Assembly: GCA_964536085.1 (NCBI GenBank)
Contig: CAZHWR010000033.1
Location: 1 to 20,502 of the forward strand
Source of the DNA: CAZHWR01 sp964536085
GTDB lineage: Bacteria; Bacillota; Clostridia; Oscillospirales; Ruminococcaceae
DNA: 20,502 nt
Reading direction: 5' to 3'
Part shown: piece by piece, positions 1-6,520 of the stretch
Layout: each line of letters starts with the position of its first letter
Numbering within the stretch: position 1 is the stretch's first letter
Notes under the pieces: generated by a model
Seen by the model: only the letters and a program-made list of their open reading frames with translations
The model's database searches: none
What the model was told of the DNA's origin: nothing
Program-made: the position numbers and the translations under genes

Positions 1-144
1 ATTTATCGTTGCTTGTAACGCTTATAGCCTCAAAAATCAGACAGGACGTATAAAATCAGTACTGCCCGAAAAGCAATACTTAAAATACCTTGTATTACAG
101 GGAAAATGGCACCTTAAAACGTTACTGTTGAACAGGAAAATGTA

Positions 145-178
145 TGGGCAAAGATACCGATGAAAGTATCTTTGCCCA
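145..178 (-). terminator. Stem-loop after tnpV, probable terminator
   Basis: A 13-bp perfect stem (TGGGCAAAGATAC paired with GTATCTTTGCCCA) around an 8-nt loop lies just beyond the tnpV stop codon. The U-tract is weak on both strands (minus strand continues TACATTTTCC), so termination is inferred from position and stem strength. The roughly 140 bases to its left contain no gene I can support. Confidence 0.5.
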
Positions 179-187
179 ACTTCTGTG

Positions 188-565
188 TTATACAAAGATC
201 AGCTCACCGTCCACTACTTCTCTGGCGCAGCTTTGTATGTTACCCATTTTTTCAACCCATTCCATAGGCTGCTCCGCTTTAAGCGTTTCCGTCAAACCTT
301 GTTTTTCTGCCATTTCCTTTATCAGCCGGGGAAACATTTTCTCTGCCTGTTCTTCAATATCAGCAAGATAACTGTTCAACTTGCCGCTTGTCAAAAGATT
401 GGTGTATGTAACCATACGATATTCTTTTAGATACCTCAAAAGTCGCCGTCCCCAAACACCAATAGAGCGTTCTTCCTGTTTAGGAAGCTCCAAGCAAGGC
501 AGAAAATAATCTCCTTGACGCTCATACCATAAGCCATTTTTCTTGTCATATATTGTGTTTTCCAT
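188..565 (-). CDS. tnpV: TnpV-family transposon-encoded protein
   Basis: The 125-residue product matches the full length and layout of the TnpV family, small proteins carried by clostridial transposons and integrative elements whose biochemical role is not established. Recognisable parts are the N-terminal YERQGDYFLPCLELP stretch, the central RRLLRYLKEYR...TYTNLLTSGKLNSYLADI block, then AEKQGLTETLKAEQPMEWV and the terminal CAREVV..ELIF. It is predicted to be cytosolic, with no signal peptide or membrane segment. The ATG is preceded by GGAGG at 8-nt spacing, so the gene looks intact. No recombinase, relaxase or other transposon gene accompanies it here, so it is either an orphan remnant or the edge of an element extending left of the window. 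The family assignment is from recall of the sequence pattern. Confidence 0.85.
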   Translation of the reverse strand: MENTIYDKKNGLWYERQGDYFLPCLELPKQEERSIGVWGRRLLRYLKEYRMVTYTNLLTSGKLNSYLADIEEQAEKMFPRLIKEMAEKQGLTETLKAEQPMEWVEKMGNIQSCAREVVDGELIFV

Positions 566-679
566 AGTGCTATCCTCCAGATAAGATATAGATTTTCACA
601 CTCCAAAACCGATTATCGCTGCCTTTGAACGTTGATTTTTGCTTTTGTTCCTATCTGGTACAGTTCATAGCTGAATTTT

Positions 680-720
680 ACTTAAAAATAAAAAAATATT
701 ACCCGTTTTTTATTTTAAGT
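680..720. repeat. AT-rich inverted repeat
   Basis: The left arm ACTTAAAAATAAAAAAA and the right arm TTTTTTATTTTAAGT are complementary over about 15 bp, with one bulged A, around a roughly 9-nt centre containing CCCG. It could be a weak bidirectional terminator, or an end structure of the element that brought in tnpV. Nothing in the sequence decides between these. Confidence 0.45.
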
Positions 721-802
721 CCGCATGTTGTGTTTATACCGCTGCTTAAATGCATGCTTAACCCTGTCGGGTCAAGTCTGCGTTTAACAATAATATAAAA
801 TT

Positions 803-830
803 ACTCGTGAAGGTCTTTGCCTTCACGGGT
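803..830 (-). terminator. Terminator of the relQ-RR-HK operon
   Basis: A stem of 11 positions (ACTCGTGAAGG / CCTTCACGGGT) with a 6-nt loop starts 19 nt past the sensor kinase stop codon. On the minus strand it carries one C-A mismatch and is followed by AATTTTATATT. This fits a modest Rho-independent terminator closing the minus-strand operon. Confidence 0.6.
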
Positions 831-848
831 AAAAACGATTATTTTTAT

Positions 849-2078
849 TTATAAAACCGCAGTAAAAATGACTGTACCTTCTTTTGAGGTTTCCGCAGAG
901 ATTTTTCCTTTGTGCGATTCAACTATTGCTTTTGCTATGGAAAGTCCGATTCCATAACCTCCGGTTTGCCGCGCGCGAGACGAATCGTCACGGTAAAAGC
1001 GGTCGAACAAGCGGGACATATCCCCCTTTGGAGGCGAGTCGCAGGAGTTTTCAACCTTTAAAACAGCAGATTTTCCGTGCGGCTTAAGAGACACTTTAAC
1101 AAATCCGTTTTCAGGAGCGTATTTTACTGCGTTGTCGGTAAGGATAGACGTTAGCTGGCGTATTGCGCTTTCGTCGCCGTTTATGGTTATTCCGTCGTCG
1201 ATATCTGTGATAAATTCTTTATTCTGCGACTCGGCCAGCGTTTTAAATTCATACGCTGTATTTTTTACGGCGTCGCTTGCAGAAAACGGTGCGAAAACTA
1301 TCTTTACGCCGTCCTCTTCGGTCTTTGCGAGAGTTAAAAGATCTTTGATAAGTAAATTAAGCCGCTTGATTTGATTTTTTGTGCTCTTGGTCCATTCGGT
1401 TTCCCCGCTGTTTAGTTCCATAACATCATTATTGGCGGAAATGATGGCGAGCGGGGTTTTGATTTCATGGCCCGCGTCGGTTATAAACTGCTTTTGCTTG
1501 TTCATGCTTTCTATAACGGGGTTGATCGCATACTTTGAAAATATAAAGATGAGTACAAATACTGCCAAAAGTCCCAGCAGAGAAACCAAAACGGATATAA
1601 GCAAAAATGAAGCCGACGTTTGAATGAATTGGCGGCAGTCAAGAAATATGATCATGCCACCCGATTCAGAGGAGGTTTTTAAGTATTTGTAGTTTTTTAT
1701 ATAGCCTTTTTCTTTGTTTGAATCTATGACTGTCTGGGCAAATCTCTTTGCTTCGTCCGGAGAAACGGCTGCGATGTGACCCGTGTAAATTGAAACTATC
1801 TGATCGTGCGCGTTTGTGCCGATGGTGAAATAACGGGTTTCAAAGCTGGTTTCCTCGTTGATTTGCGTTCCGAATTCATTGGAGATATGCTCAAATTTAT
1901 CTTGCTTGTAATCGGGTATGGTACCGCCGCTTTCGCTTATCACGTTCAGCAGTCCGTCGGTTCTTTTCTCGATTTGATAAATATTGACGATATTTATCAC
2001 CGACATGAGCAGTGCAACGACCAAAAAAGTCGAGCCCATGGCAATGAGTATGAATTTTCGCCTTAGTTTTTTAATCAT
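849..2078 (-). CDS. Two-component sensor histidine kinase, membrane-bound
   Basis: The 409-residue sensor kinase has TM helix 1 at about residues 9-33, an extracytoplasmic sensor of about 115 residues, TM helix 2 at about 152-178, then a cytoplasmic kinase core. The H-box is DAGHEIKTPLAII with phosphoacceptor His204. The N-box is TDNAVKYAPENG with Asn316. The F-box is LFDRFYR and the G2 region is TGGYGIGLSIA near 372-381. The usual DxG of the G1 box is absent (VENSCDSPPKGD in its place), a variant I associate with a clostridial kinase subgroup. No HAMP domain is evident. I chose the ATG with AGAGGA 8 nt upstream, which lies 25 nt after the regulator stop. A TTG further upstream, overlapping the regulator, is in frame but has no better site. 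It is last in the operon after a response regulator, its presumed partner. The signal sensed cannot be read from the sequence. Confidence 0.9.
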   Translation of the reverse strand: MIKKLRRKFILIAMGSTFLVVALLMSVINIVNIYQIEKRTDGLLNVISESGGTIPDYKQDKFEHISNEFGTQINEETSFETRYFTIGTNAHDQIVSIYTGHIAAVSPDEAKRFAQTVIDSNKEKGYIKNYKYLKTSSESGGMIIFLDCRQFIQTSASFLLISVLVSLLGLLAVFVLIFIFSKYAINPVIESMNKQKQFITDAGHEIKTPLAIISANNDVMELNSGETEWTKSTKNQIKRLNLLIKDLLTLAKTEEDGVKIVFAPFSASDAVKNTAYEFKTLAESQNKEFITDIDDGITINGDESAIRQLTSILTDNAVKYAPENGFVKVSLKPHGKSAVLKVENSCDSPPKGDMSRLFDRFYRDDSSRARQTGGYGIGLSIAKAIVESHKGKISAETSKEGTVIFTAVL

Positions 2079-2103
2079 TTGTACCGTCCTCTTAAATATA
2101 CAT

Positions 2104-2784
2104 TTAATCGCCGTTTGGTTTTTCAAGCGTATATCCGACTCCGCGCGTCGCCTTTATTTCAATATCTGCGCTGAGTGCCGACAGCTTTCTTCTGAGATAG
2201 GAAATATAAACCCAGACAACATTTATTTCCGCGTCGGAATCATATCCCCAAATCCTTTCCATAAACTGTTCCGTAGAAATGAGCCTGCCGGAGTTATTCA
2301 TAAGCATCTCCATCATCTGGAATTCCTTGTTTCCCAGTCTGAACGATGACTTTTCGCTTGACAGCTCGTAGTTTTCGCGATTGAGCGTTATGTCTCCGAA
2401 TGACAAAATGTTCGGGGTAAATTCGGTTTTTCTGCGGGTCATAGCGCGAACGCGCGCCAAGAGCTCACCCATGTCAAACGGTTTTGTGAGATAATCATCA
2501 GCGCCGGTATCCAAACCCGAGATTCTGTCTTCGATTTCGGATTTGGCGGTAAGCAGTATGACAGGTGTTGTGATTTTTTTCTCCCTGAGCTCTTTTAATA
2601 CCTCAAGTCCGCTCATTTTAGGCATCATGATGTCGAGTATTATTCCGTCGTAGTTTTCGGTCAGCGCGTAATCAAGTGCCTCGGCGCCGTCGTAAACGGC
2701 GTCTACTGAATAGTTGCTGTGTTTTAAAATCATTACCAAGGCATTGGAAAGCTCTTTCTCGTCTTCTGCAAGCAACAGCCGCAT
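2104..2784 (-). CDS. OmpR/PhoB-family response regulator
   Basis: This 226-residue DNA-binding response regulator is the presumed phosphorylation target of the kinase directly downstream. The receiver domain (residues 1 to about 115) has the acidic pair E7-D8, phosphoacceptor Asp51 in LDIMMPKMSG, and the conserved lysine in VILLTAKSE near 101. A winged-helix effector domain fills about 130-222 (EFQMMEMLMNNSGRLIST, then WGYDSDAEINVVWVYISYLR and TRGVGYTLE). The ATG is preceded by AAGGAG at 9-nt spacing. It begins 44 nt after the alarmone synthetase gene and ends 25 nt before the kinase start, so the three genes are probably co-transcribed. The target promoters are unknown, although autoregulation is common in this family. 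Confidence 0.95.
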   Translation of the reverse strand: MRLLLAEDEKELSNALVMILKHSNYSVDAVYDGAEALDYALTENYDGIILDIMMPKMSGLEVLKELREKKITTPVILLTAKSEIEDRISGLDTGADDYLTKPFDMGELLARVRAMTRRKTEFTPNILSFGDITLNRENYELSSEKSSFRLGNKEFQMMEMLMNNSGRLISTEQFMERIWGYDSDAEINVVWVYISYLRRKLSALSADIEIKATRGVGYTLEKPNGD

Positions 2785-2828
2785 TTTTATTTTCTCCTTT
2801 ATTGTTGTTTGTTTTCACAGCCTGAGCG

Positions 2829-3452
2829 CTATACTGCGGGCTGCTGATCTGAAGTGTCAATAAGATCTCTTATAGTCTGAAGAGTGATGTCGGTCGAGGC
2901 AATTTCGTCAGCGCAGCGTTTCAGCTCGGATATAATCATTGCCTGATTATTTACCTTGCGCTTATATTTTAATTGATGTTCGAGACTTGCCCAACAGTCC
3001 ATCGCAATCGTCCTGATTTGAATTTCCGCGTAAACTCCGTCGATTTTCACGATCATGTGATAGCTTCTGTAGCCGTTTGGCTTGGGGTTTTTGATATAAT
3101 CTTTTTCGCATACGGCAGTTATCTTTTTTTGCTGTTTGATTAAATTTACGATCAGATAAACATCGTCCAAAAATGTGCATACGATTCTTATTCCGGCGGC
3201 GTCAAAAACACTGTTGAGCGCATTGTGAGCAGTGGGATCAAACCCGTTTTTTACAAGCTTTTTCTTCATACTGTCAACGGATTTAATTCTTGTTTTAACA
3301 TGCTCAACAGGGTCGCGCATATCGTTTGCCGCTATTCTTTCGCGAAGGCGCGATATAAGCGCTACGATTTCATTTGTGGCGTTTACAAGCATATTGTAGC
3401 TTTTGCCATAGAATATCTCTTCTTCGGTTTTTATATCGGTGACACTATTCAA
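2829..3452 (-). CDS. relQ: Small alarmone synthetase, RelQ-type (p)ppGpp synthetase
   Basis: The 207-residue protein consists essentially of one RelA/SpoT synthetase domain, the size of RelQ/YjbM (about 210 residues). It has no HD hydrolase, TGS or ACT domain. Conserved synthetase motifs are AAGIRIVCTFLDDVY, the nucleotide-binding stretch NPKPNGYRSYHMIV, and EIQIRTIAMDCWASLEHQLKY. By family knowledge it transfers pyrophosphate from ATP to GDP or GTP in the cytosol, producing alarmones of the stringent response. The start is a TTG with AGGAG 9 nt upstream; no in-frame ATG is nearby. It is the first gene of a unit with a response regulator and sensor kinase. RelQ is the best subfamily fit, but RelP cannot be fully excluded without a phylogeny. 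Confidence 0.88.
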   Translation of the reverse strand: MNSVTDIKTEEEIFYGKSYNMLVNATNEIVALISRLRERIAANDMRDPVEHVKTRIKSVDSMKKKLVKNGFDPTAHNALNSVFDAAGIRIVCTFLDDVYLIVNLIKQQKKITAVCEKDYIKNPKPNGYRSYHMIVKIDGVYAEIQIRTIAMDCWASLEHQLKYKRKVNNQAMIISELKRCADEIASTDITLQTIRDLIDTSDQQPAV

Positions 3453-3476
3453 ATATGATCACTCCTGTCAAGGTTG

Positions 3477-3504
3477 AGTATAATATTATCACCCGAACCT
3501 TAAA
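3477..3504 (-). promoter_or_regulatory. Possible promoter of the relQ operon
   Basis: On the minus strand TATACT lies 16 nt downstream of TTTAAG, just past the serS terminator tail and about 25 nt before the relQ TTG. The -35 element is poor, so read-through from serS remains possible. Confidence 0.35.
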
Positions 3505-3511
3505 TTAAATT

Positions 3512-3537
3512 AAAAGCACACTTTTAAGTGTGCTTTT
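3512..3537 (-). terminator. serS Rho-independent terminator
   Basis: A perfect 10-bp stem (AAAAGCACAC / GTGTGCTTTT) with a 6-nt loop begins 7 nt after the serS stop codon. On the minus strand the stem itself ends in TTTT, followed by AATTTAATTTAA. It separates serS from the relQ operon on the same strand. Confidence 0.8.
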
Positions 3538-3544
3538 AACAGTA

Positions 3545-4822
3545 TTATTTTAACAAATCCTTGTTTCCCATATACATTCTAAGCGCTTCGGGAATTCTGA
3601 CGGACATGTCTTCGTTGAGATTGTTTTCCATGAATGCTATCAGCATTCGGGGAGGAGCGACGACTGTGTTGTTGAGTGTATGCGGGAAGTAGTTTCCGTT
3701 TTCTCCGCGTGCGCGTATGCCCAGCCTTCGCGCCTGAGCATCTCCGAGATTCGAACAGCTTCCGACCTCGAAGTATTTTTGTTGGCGCGGAGACCACGCT
3801 TCTACGTCTATGCTCTTGACCTTTAAATCGGCAAGGTCGCCCGAACAGCATTCAAGCGTTCTGACGGGGATATCAAGCGTTCTGAAGAAATCCACAGTGT
3901 TAGTGTAAAGCTCGGTGAAAATTTCGCGGCTTTGCTCCGGCTTGCACACAACGACCATTTCCTGCTTTTCAAACTGATGGATTCTGTACACTCCGCGCTC
4001 TTCGATGCCGTGCGCGCCGACTTCTTTTCTGAAGCAGGGGGAATAGCTGGTCATTTTTTGGGGAAGTGTGCTTTCATCGACGATGGTGTCGATGAATTTT
4101 CCTATCATCGAGTGTTCGCTGGTTCCGATGAGATATAGATCCTCACCCTCGATTTTATACATCATATTTTCCATCTCGGCAAAGCTCATAACGCCGGTGA
4201 CAACGTCGCTCCGTATCATGAACGGCGGGACATAATAGGTAAATCCGCGGTCTATCATGAAATCGCGCGCATAGGAAAGAATTGCGGAATGAAGCCGCGC
4301 AATGTCGCCTTTGAGGTAGTAAAAGCCGTTTCCGCTTGTGTTTCGGGCGGCGTCGAGGTCGATACCGTCCAGCTTTTCCATGATTTCAACATGATACGGA
4401 ACCTCGAACTCAGGAACCAACGGCTCGCCGAAACGCTCGACCTCGACATTTTCGCTGTCGTCCTTGCCGATGGGAACGGAATCGTCGATGATATTAGGAA
4501 TAACCAGCATGATTTCGCGGATTTTGGCGGCAAGCTCGGTTTCGAGCGCGCTTAGCTGCTCAAGCTCCTTTGCCATGGCGACAACGCTCTGCTTTGCTTT
4601 TTCAGCTTCGTCCTTCTGACCTTTCGCCATGAATCCGCCGATTTGCTTGCTTATCGAATTTCTTTCAGCGCGCAGACTGTCGCACCTTGTTTTGGTTTCT
4701 CTGTAGGTTTTATCGAGTTTGATAACTTTGTCAACAAGCTCTAATTTTTCATCCTGAAATCTTTTTCGTATGTTTTCCTTTACAATTTCGGGATTTGTTC
4801 TCAAAAATTTAATGTCCAGCAT
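3545..4822 (-). CDS. serS: Seryl-tRNA synthetase
   Basis: The 425-residue class II aminoacyl-tRNA synthetase charges tRNA-Ser (and tRNA-Sec where present) with serine in the cytosol. The N-terminus MLDIKFLRTNPEIV is characteristic, followed by the tRNA-binding antiparallel coiled coil at about residues 30-100. The catalytic core contains GTSEHSMIGKF, the motif 2 region YSPCFRKEVGAHG...GVYRIHQFEKQE, and the motif 3 region TLNNTVVAPPRMLIAFMEN near the end. Length matches the family. The ATG has AGGAGG 6 nt upstream. It is monocistronic, with its own promoter and terminator. The roughly 50-nt leader is too short for a T-box, which many Firmicutes use for this gene. Confidence 0.98.
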   Translation of the reverse strand: MLDIKFLRTNPEIVKENIRKRFQDEKLELVDKVIKLDKTYRETKTRCDSLRAERNSISKQIGGFMAKGQKDEAEKAKQSVVAMAKELEQLSALETELAAKIREIMLVIPNIIDDSVPIGKDDSENVEVERFGEPLVPEFEVPYHVEIMEKLDGIDLDAARNTSGNGFYYLKGDIARLHSAILSYARDFMIDRGFTYYVPPFMIRSDVVTGVMSFAEMENMMYKIEGEDLYLIGTSEHSMIGKFIDTIVDESTLPQKMTSYSPCFRKEVGAHGIEERGVYRIHQFEKQEMVVVCKPEQSREIFTELYTNTVDFFRTLDIPVRTLECCSGDLADLKVKSIDVEAWSPRQQKYFEVGSCSNLGDAQARRLGIRARGENGNYFPHTLNNTVVAPPRMLIAFMENNLNEDMSVRIPEALRMYMGNKDLLK

Positions 4823-4869
4823 TTTTATCCTCCTGAAGATACGCTTTGCTTTTTATAATAATTATATCA

Positions 4870-4898
4870 ATTATATACTTTTTCATATATCAGCGCAA
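4870..4898 (-). promoter_or_regulatory. serS promoter
   Basis: A consensus TATAAT is preceded by TTGCGC at exactly 17 nt on the minus strand. The predicted transcript start gives a leader of about 40 nt. Confidence 0.7.
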
Positions 4899-4918
4899 TA
4901 ACATTTACAAACAAAGTT

Positions 4919-6166
4919 TCAATCGGTCAGCACTTCAAACAGCATGCTTGCGAGTGAAGCACAGCTTTGTTCGGCGGTGCAGTGTTCGAGAAAAGCTTTC
5001 CTTGACAGCCCGCGTTTTTTGTCGACGGCGTTTCGGTCAAGCCGCGCCATAAGACTGAGCGCCTTTGACAACTCTTCGGCGGTGATGTCCTCGGGAAACA
5101 AGATACCGTTTTCATCATCTACGATTTCGTTTACTCCGCCTATGTTATATACCGCGGGGAAAATCTTGCAGGACATCGCCTCGATGATTTCAAACGCGGG
5201 AGAGCGAAGCGAGCAAAGATAAACAAAGCAGTCTATAGGATGTTCTGAATAGTATTCCAAGCGCTTTTTGTAGCTGAGTTCTCCGGGAAAATAAAAGCTC
5301 ACATGTTCGTTTGCACTCAGTTCGCTTTCGGCGAGCATTTTAAGCTTCGGATTTTCTCCTATATGGTGCCAGACGATTTTGCCGTCGAGCACAAGTGAAA
5401 GCGCGTTTACCAGCAAAAACAAGCCGCTGTCGTCGGTTTGCGGATCGCGGGATAAAATATGCAGCGCGCCGTCGGGCTCGGCTTCGGGAATAATATTGCC
5501 GTGGTCGCGCGTGCCGAAGCGTATGGTCGAGTATTTATATGGATAGGTTGGCTTGTTTGCATACTTTTTCATAAAGTATTTTCTGCGGTCGTCGCAGTCA
5601 AAGCATATTGAGTCACATTGGTCGTCAACCGTGAGCATGACGGATTTTAACAGCTCGTCCTTTTCAAAGCGAGCAATGTCGATCCCGCGGCATCGGTATA
5701 CGCTTTTCACGTTCTTTTTTGCAGAGCGTTTCGCAAGAAGGGGCGCGAAAATATATTCGTTTGACAAAAACGAATAGTATACTAAAGGAGCAGAGCTTTT
5801 ATATTCTTCGAGTGATTTTAAATGCTGCGCAAGATACCGGCTTTTTGAGCAGACGCTCAGCAGGTGCAAAAAGGTCTTGGCAGACAAACAGTCCTGCTTT
5901 TTGCACACCTTTACCTGGCTCCAGAAAAATTCTGTAAACAGTTCGGGTATGCGCGAAAACAGCGAGCCTATAACGGACGGTTCCGGCATCCGTGTAAAGA
6001 CGACATTTTTCGGAAGCCCTCTGGTCTGGTCGTTGACAGTGTCAAGAGAGATGATTCGTATGTTAAAGCTGTCGTTCAGGCAGGGAATGGTGTCTTCAAA
6101 AAAGTCGCCCGAGGTCGAGCAGGGGTAGTGAGAAGTGATAAGCGTTAAGCACGGCTTTGAATCCAT
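4919..6166 (-). CDS. GT-B fold glycosyltransferase, GT4-like
   Basis: The 415-residue cytosolic glycosyltransferase has two Rossmann-like halves. The N-terminal acceptor half starts CLTLITSHYPCSTSGDFFEDT. The C-terminal nucleotide-sugar half carries the GT4-type signature FEIIEAMSCKIFPAVYNIGG followed by VNEIVDDENGILFP and a closing helix set. In the E-x7-E motif of GT4 enzymes the second glutamate (Glu329) is present, but the first position is Arg321, so the family fit is divergent. The ATG has AGGAG 7 nt upstream. It stands alone on its strand with a dedicated promoter and a leader hairpin, divergent from a polyprenyl sugar-phosphate transferase. That neighbour suggests a role in extending a lipid-linked surface glycan. 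Sugar donor and acceptor cannot be told. Confidence 0.8.
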   Translation of the reverse strand: MDSKPCLTLITSHYPCSTSGDFFEDTIPCLNDSFNIRIISLDTVNDQTRGLPKNVVFTRMPEPSVIGSLFSRIPELFTEFFWSQVKVCKKQDCLSAKTFLHLLSVCSKSRYLAQHLKSLEEYKSSAPLVYYSFLSNEYIFAPLLAKRSAKKNVKSVYRCRGIDIARFEKDELLKSVMLTVDDQCDSICFDCDDRRKYFMKKYANKPTYPYKYSTIRFGTRDHGNIIPEAEPDGALHILSRDPQTDDSGLFLLVNALSLVLDGKIVWHHIGENPKLKMLAESELSANEHVSFYFPGELSYKKRLEYYSEHPIDCFVYLCSLRSPAFEIIEAMSCKIFPAVYNIGGVNEIVDDENGILFPEDITAEELSKALSLMARLDRNAVDKKRGLSRKAFLEHCTAEQSCASLASMLFEVLTD

Positions 6167-6222
6167 AAAACGGCTCCTTTCAGTTGCGGCAGTTTGACGG
6201 AAAGTGATATTATCAAATCAAA

Positions 6223-6251
6223 GGCTTCTTAGCGTGATTATCTAAGAAGCC
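6223..6251 (-). promoter_or_regulatory. Leader hairpin of the glycosyltransferase mRNA
   Basis: A perfect 10-bp stem (GGCTTCTTAG / CTAAGAAGCC) with a 9-nt loop lies between the predicted promoter and the glycosyltransferase start. On the minus strand it is followed by TTTGATTTGATAATATC, so it could act as a leaky attenuator. Its orientation, inside a 5' leader with no upstream gene, makes a plain gene-end terminator unlikely. Confidence 0.55.
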
Positions 6252-6273
6252 CGGGGTGCGTTTTTACATATTA

Positions 6274-6302
6274 ATAATACCATACTTTGCGCGTATTTAC
6301 AA
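6274..6302 (-). promoter_or_regulatory. Promoter of the glycosyltransferase gene
   Basis: TTGTAA and TATTAT are spaced by 17 nt on the minus strand. The start would fall near 6267, giving an untranslated leader of about 100 nt that contains the hairpin. Confidence 0.6.
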
Positions 6303-6450
6303 GATAAATGTCGTATCGCCGAGTTTATTATCAACTGACGGGCGTTCAAGCTTTTTCTGCTGACATAAGCATACCTTCTGCGGACAGGTGGGCTTTATAT
6401 TCGTTATATGATGTTATTAAGATTTGAAAATCCGATTCGTTTTTACAAAT
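6303..6450. other. Divergent intergenic core with no visible feature
   Basis: This stretch lies between the two opposing promoters of the glycosyltransferase and sugar transferase genes. I see no gene, repeat or convincing operator in it. Confidence 0.4.
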
Positions 6451-6479
6451 TTGCTAAAAAAATACTTGTGTGGTAAAAT
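6451..6479 (+). promoter_or_regulatory. Promoter of the sugar transferase gene
   Basis: TTGCTA and TAAAAT are spaced by 17 nt, ending 41 nt before the ATG. Confidence 0.6.
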
Positions 6480-6520
6480 AACAGTACTAAACAATATGTT
6501 TTGTTGTTTCGGAGGAAATA

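Larger units (their letters stand above)
566..848. other. Intergenic region between tnpV and the sensor kinase
   Basis: This region has no supportable gene. It holds an AT-rich inverted repeat (680-720), a short CCC/GGG inverted repeat near 763-775, and the terminator of the two-component operon (803-830). The AT-rich composition and the lone tnpV suggest a scar or boundary of a mobile element, but no target-site duplication is visible by eye. Confidence 0.5.

Noticed and set aside
144..430. Plus-strand short frames opposite tnpV
   Set aside because: They start in or near the terminator hairpin and are antisense to a recognised family gene.
2079..2126. N-terminal extension of the sensor kinase from an upstream TTG
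   Set aside because: The ATG at 2078 has an AGAGGA site at good spacing and gives the usual start just before TM1. The extension would overlap the regulator gene.
4823..4918. T-box riboswitch before serS
   Set aside because: The leader after the likely promoter is about 40-50 nt, too short, and no T-box sequence or antiterminator is visible.
6223..6251. Gene-end terminator for a plus-strand gene
   Set aside because: No plus-strand gene ends upstream of it, and the plus-strand T-run is 9 nt from the stem. A leader hairpin fits better.
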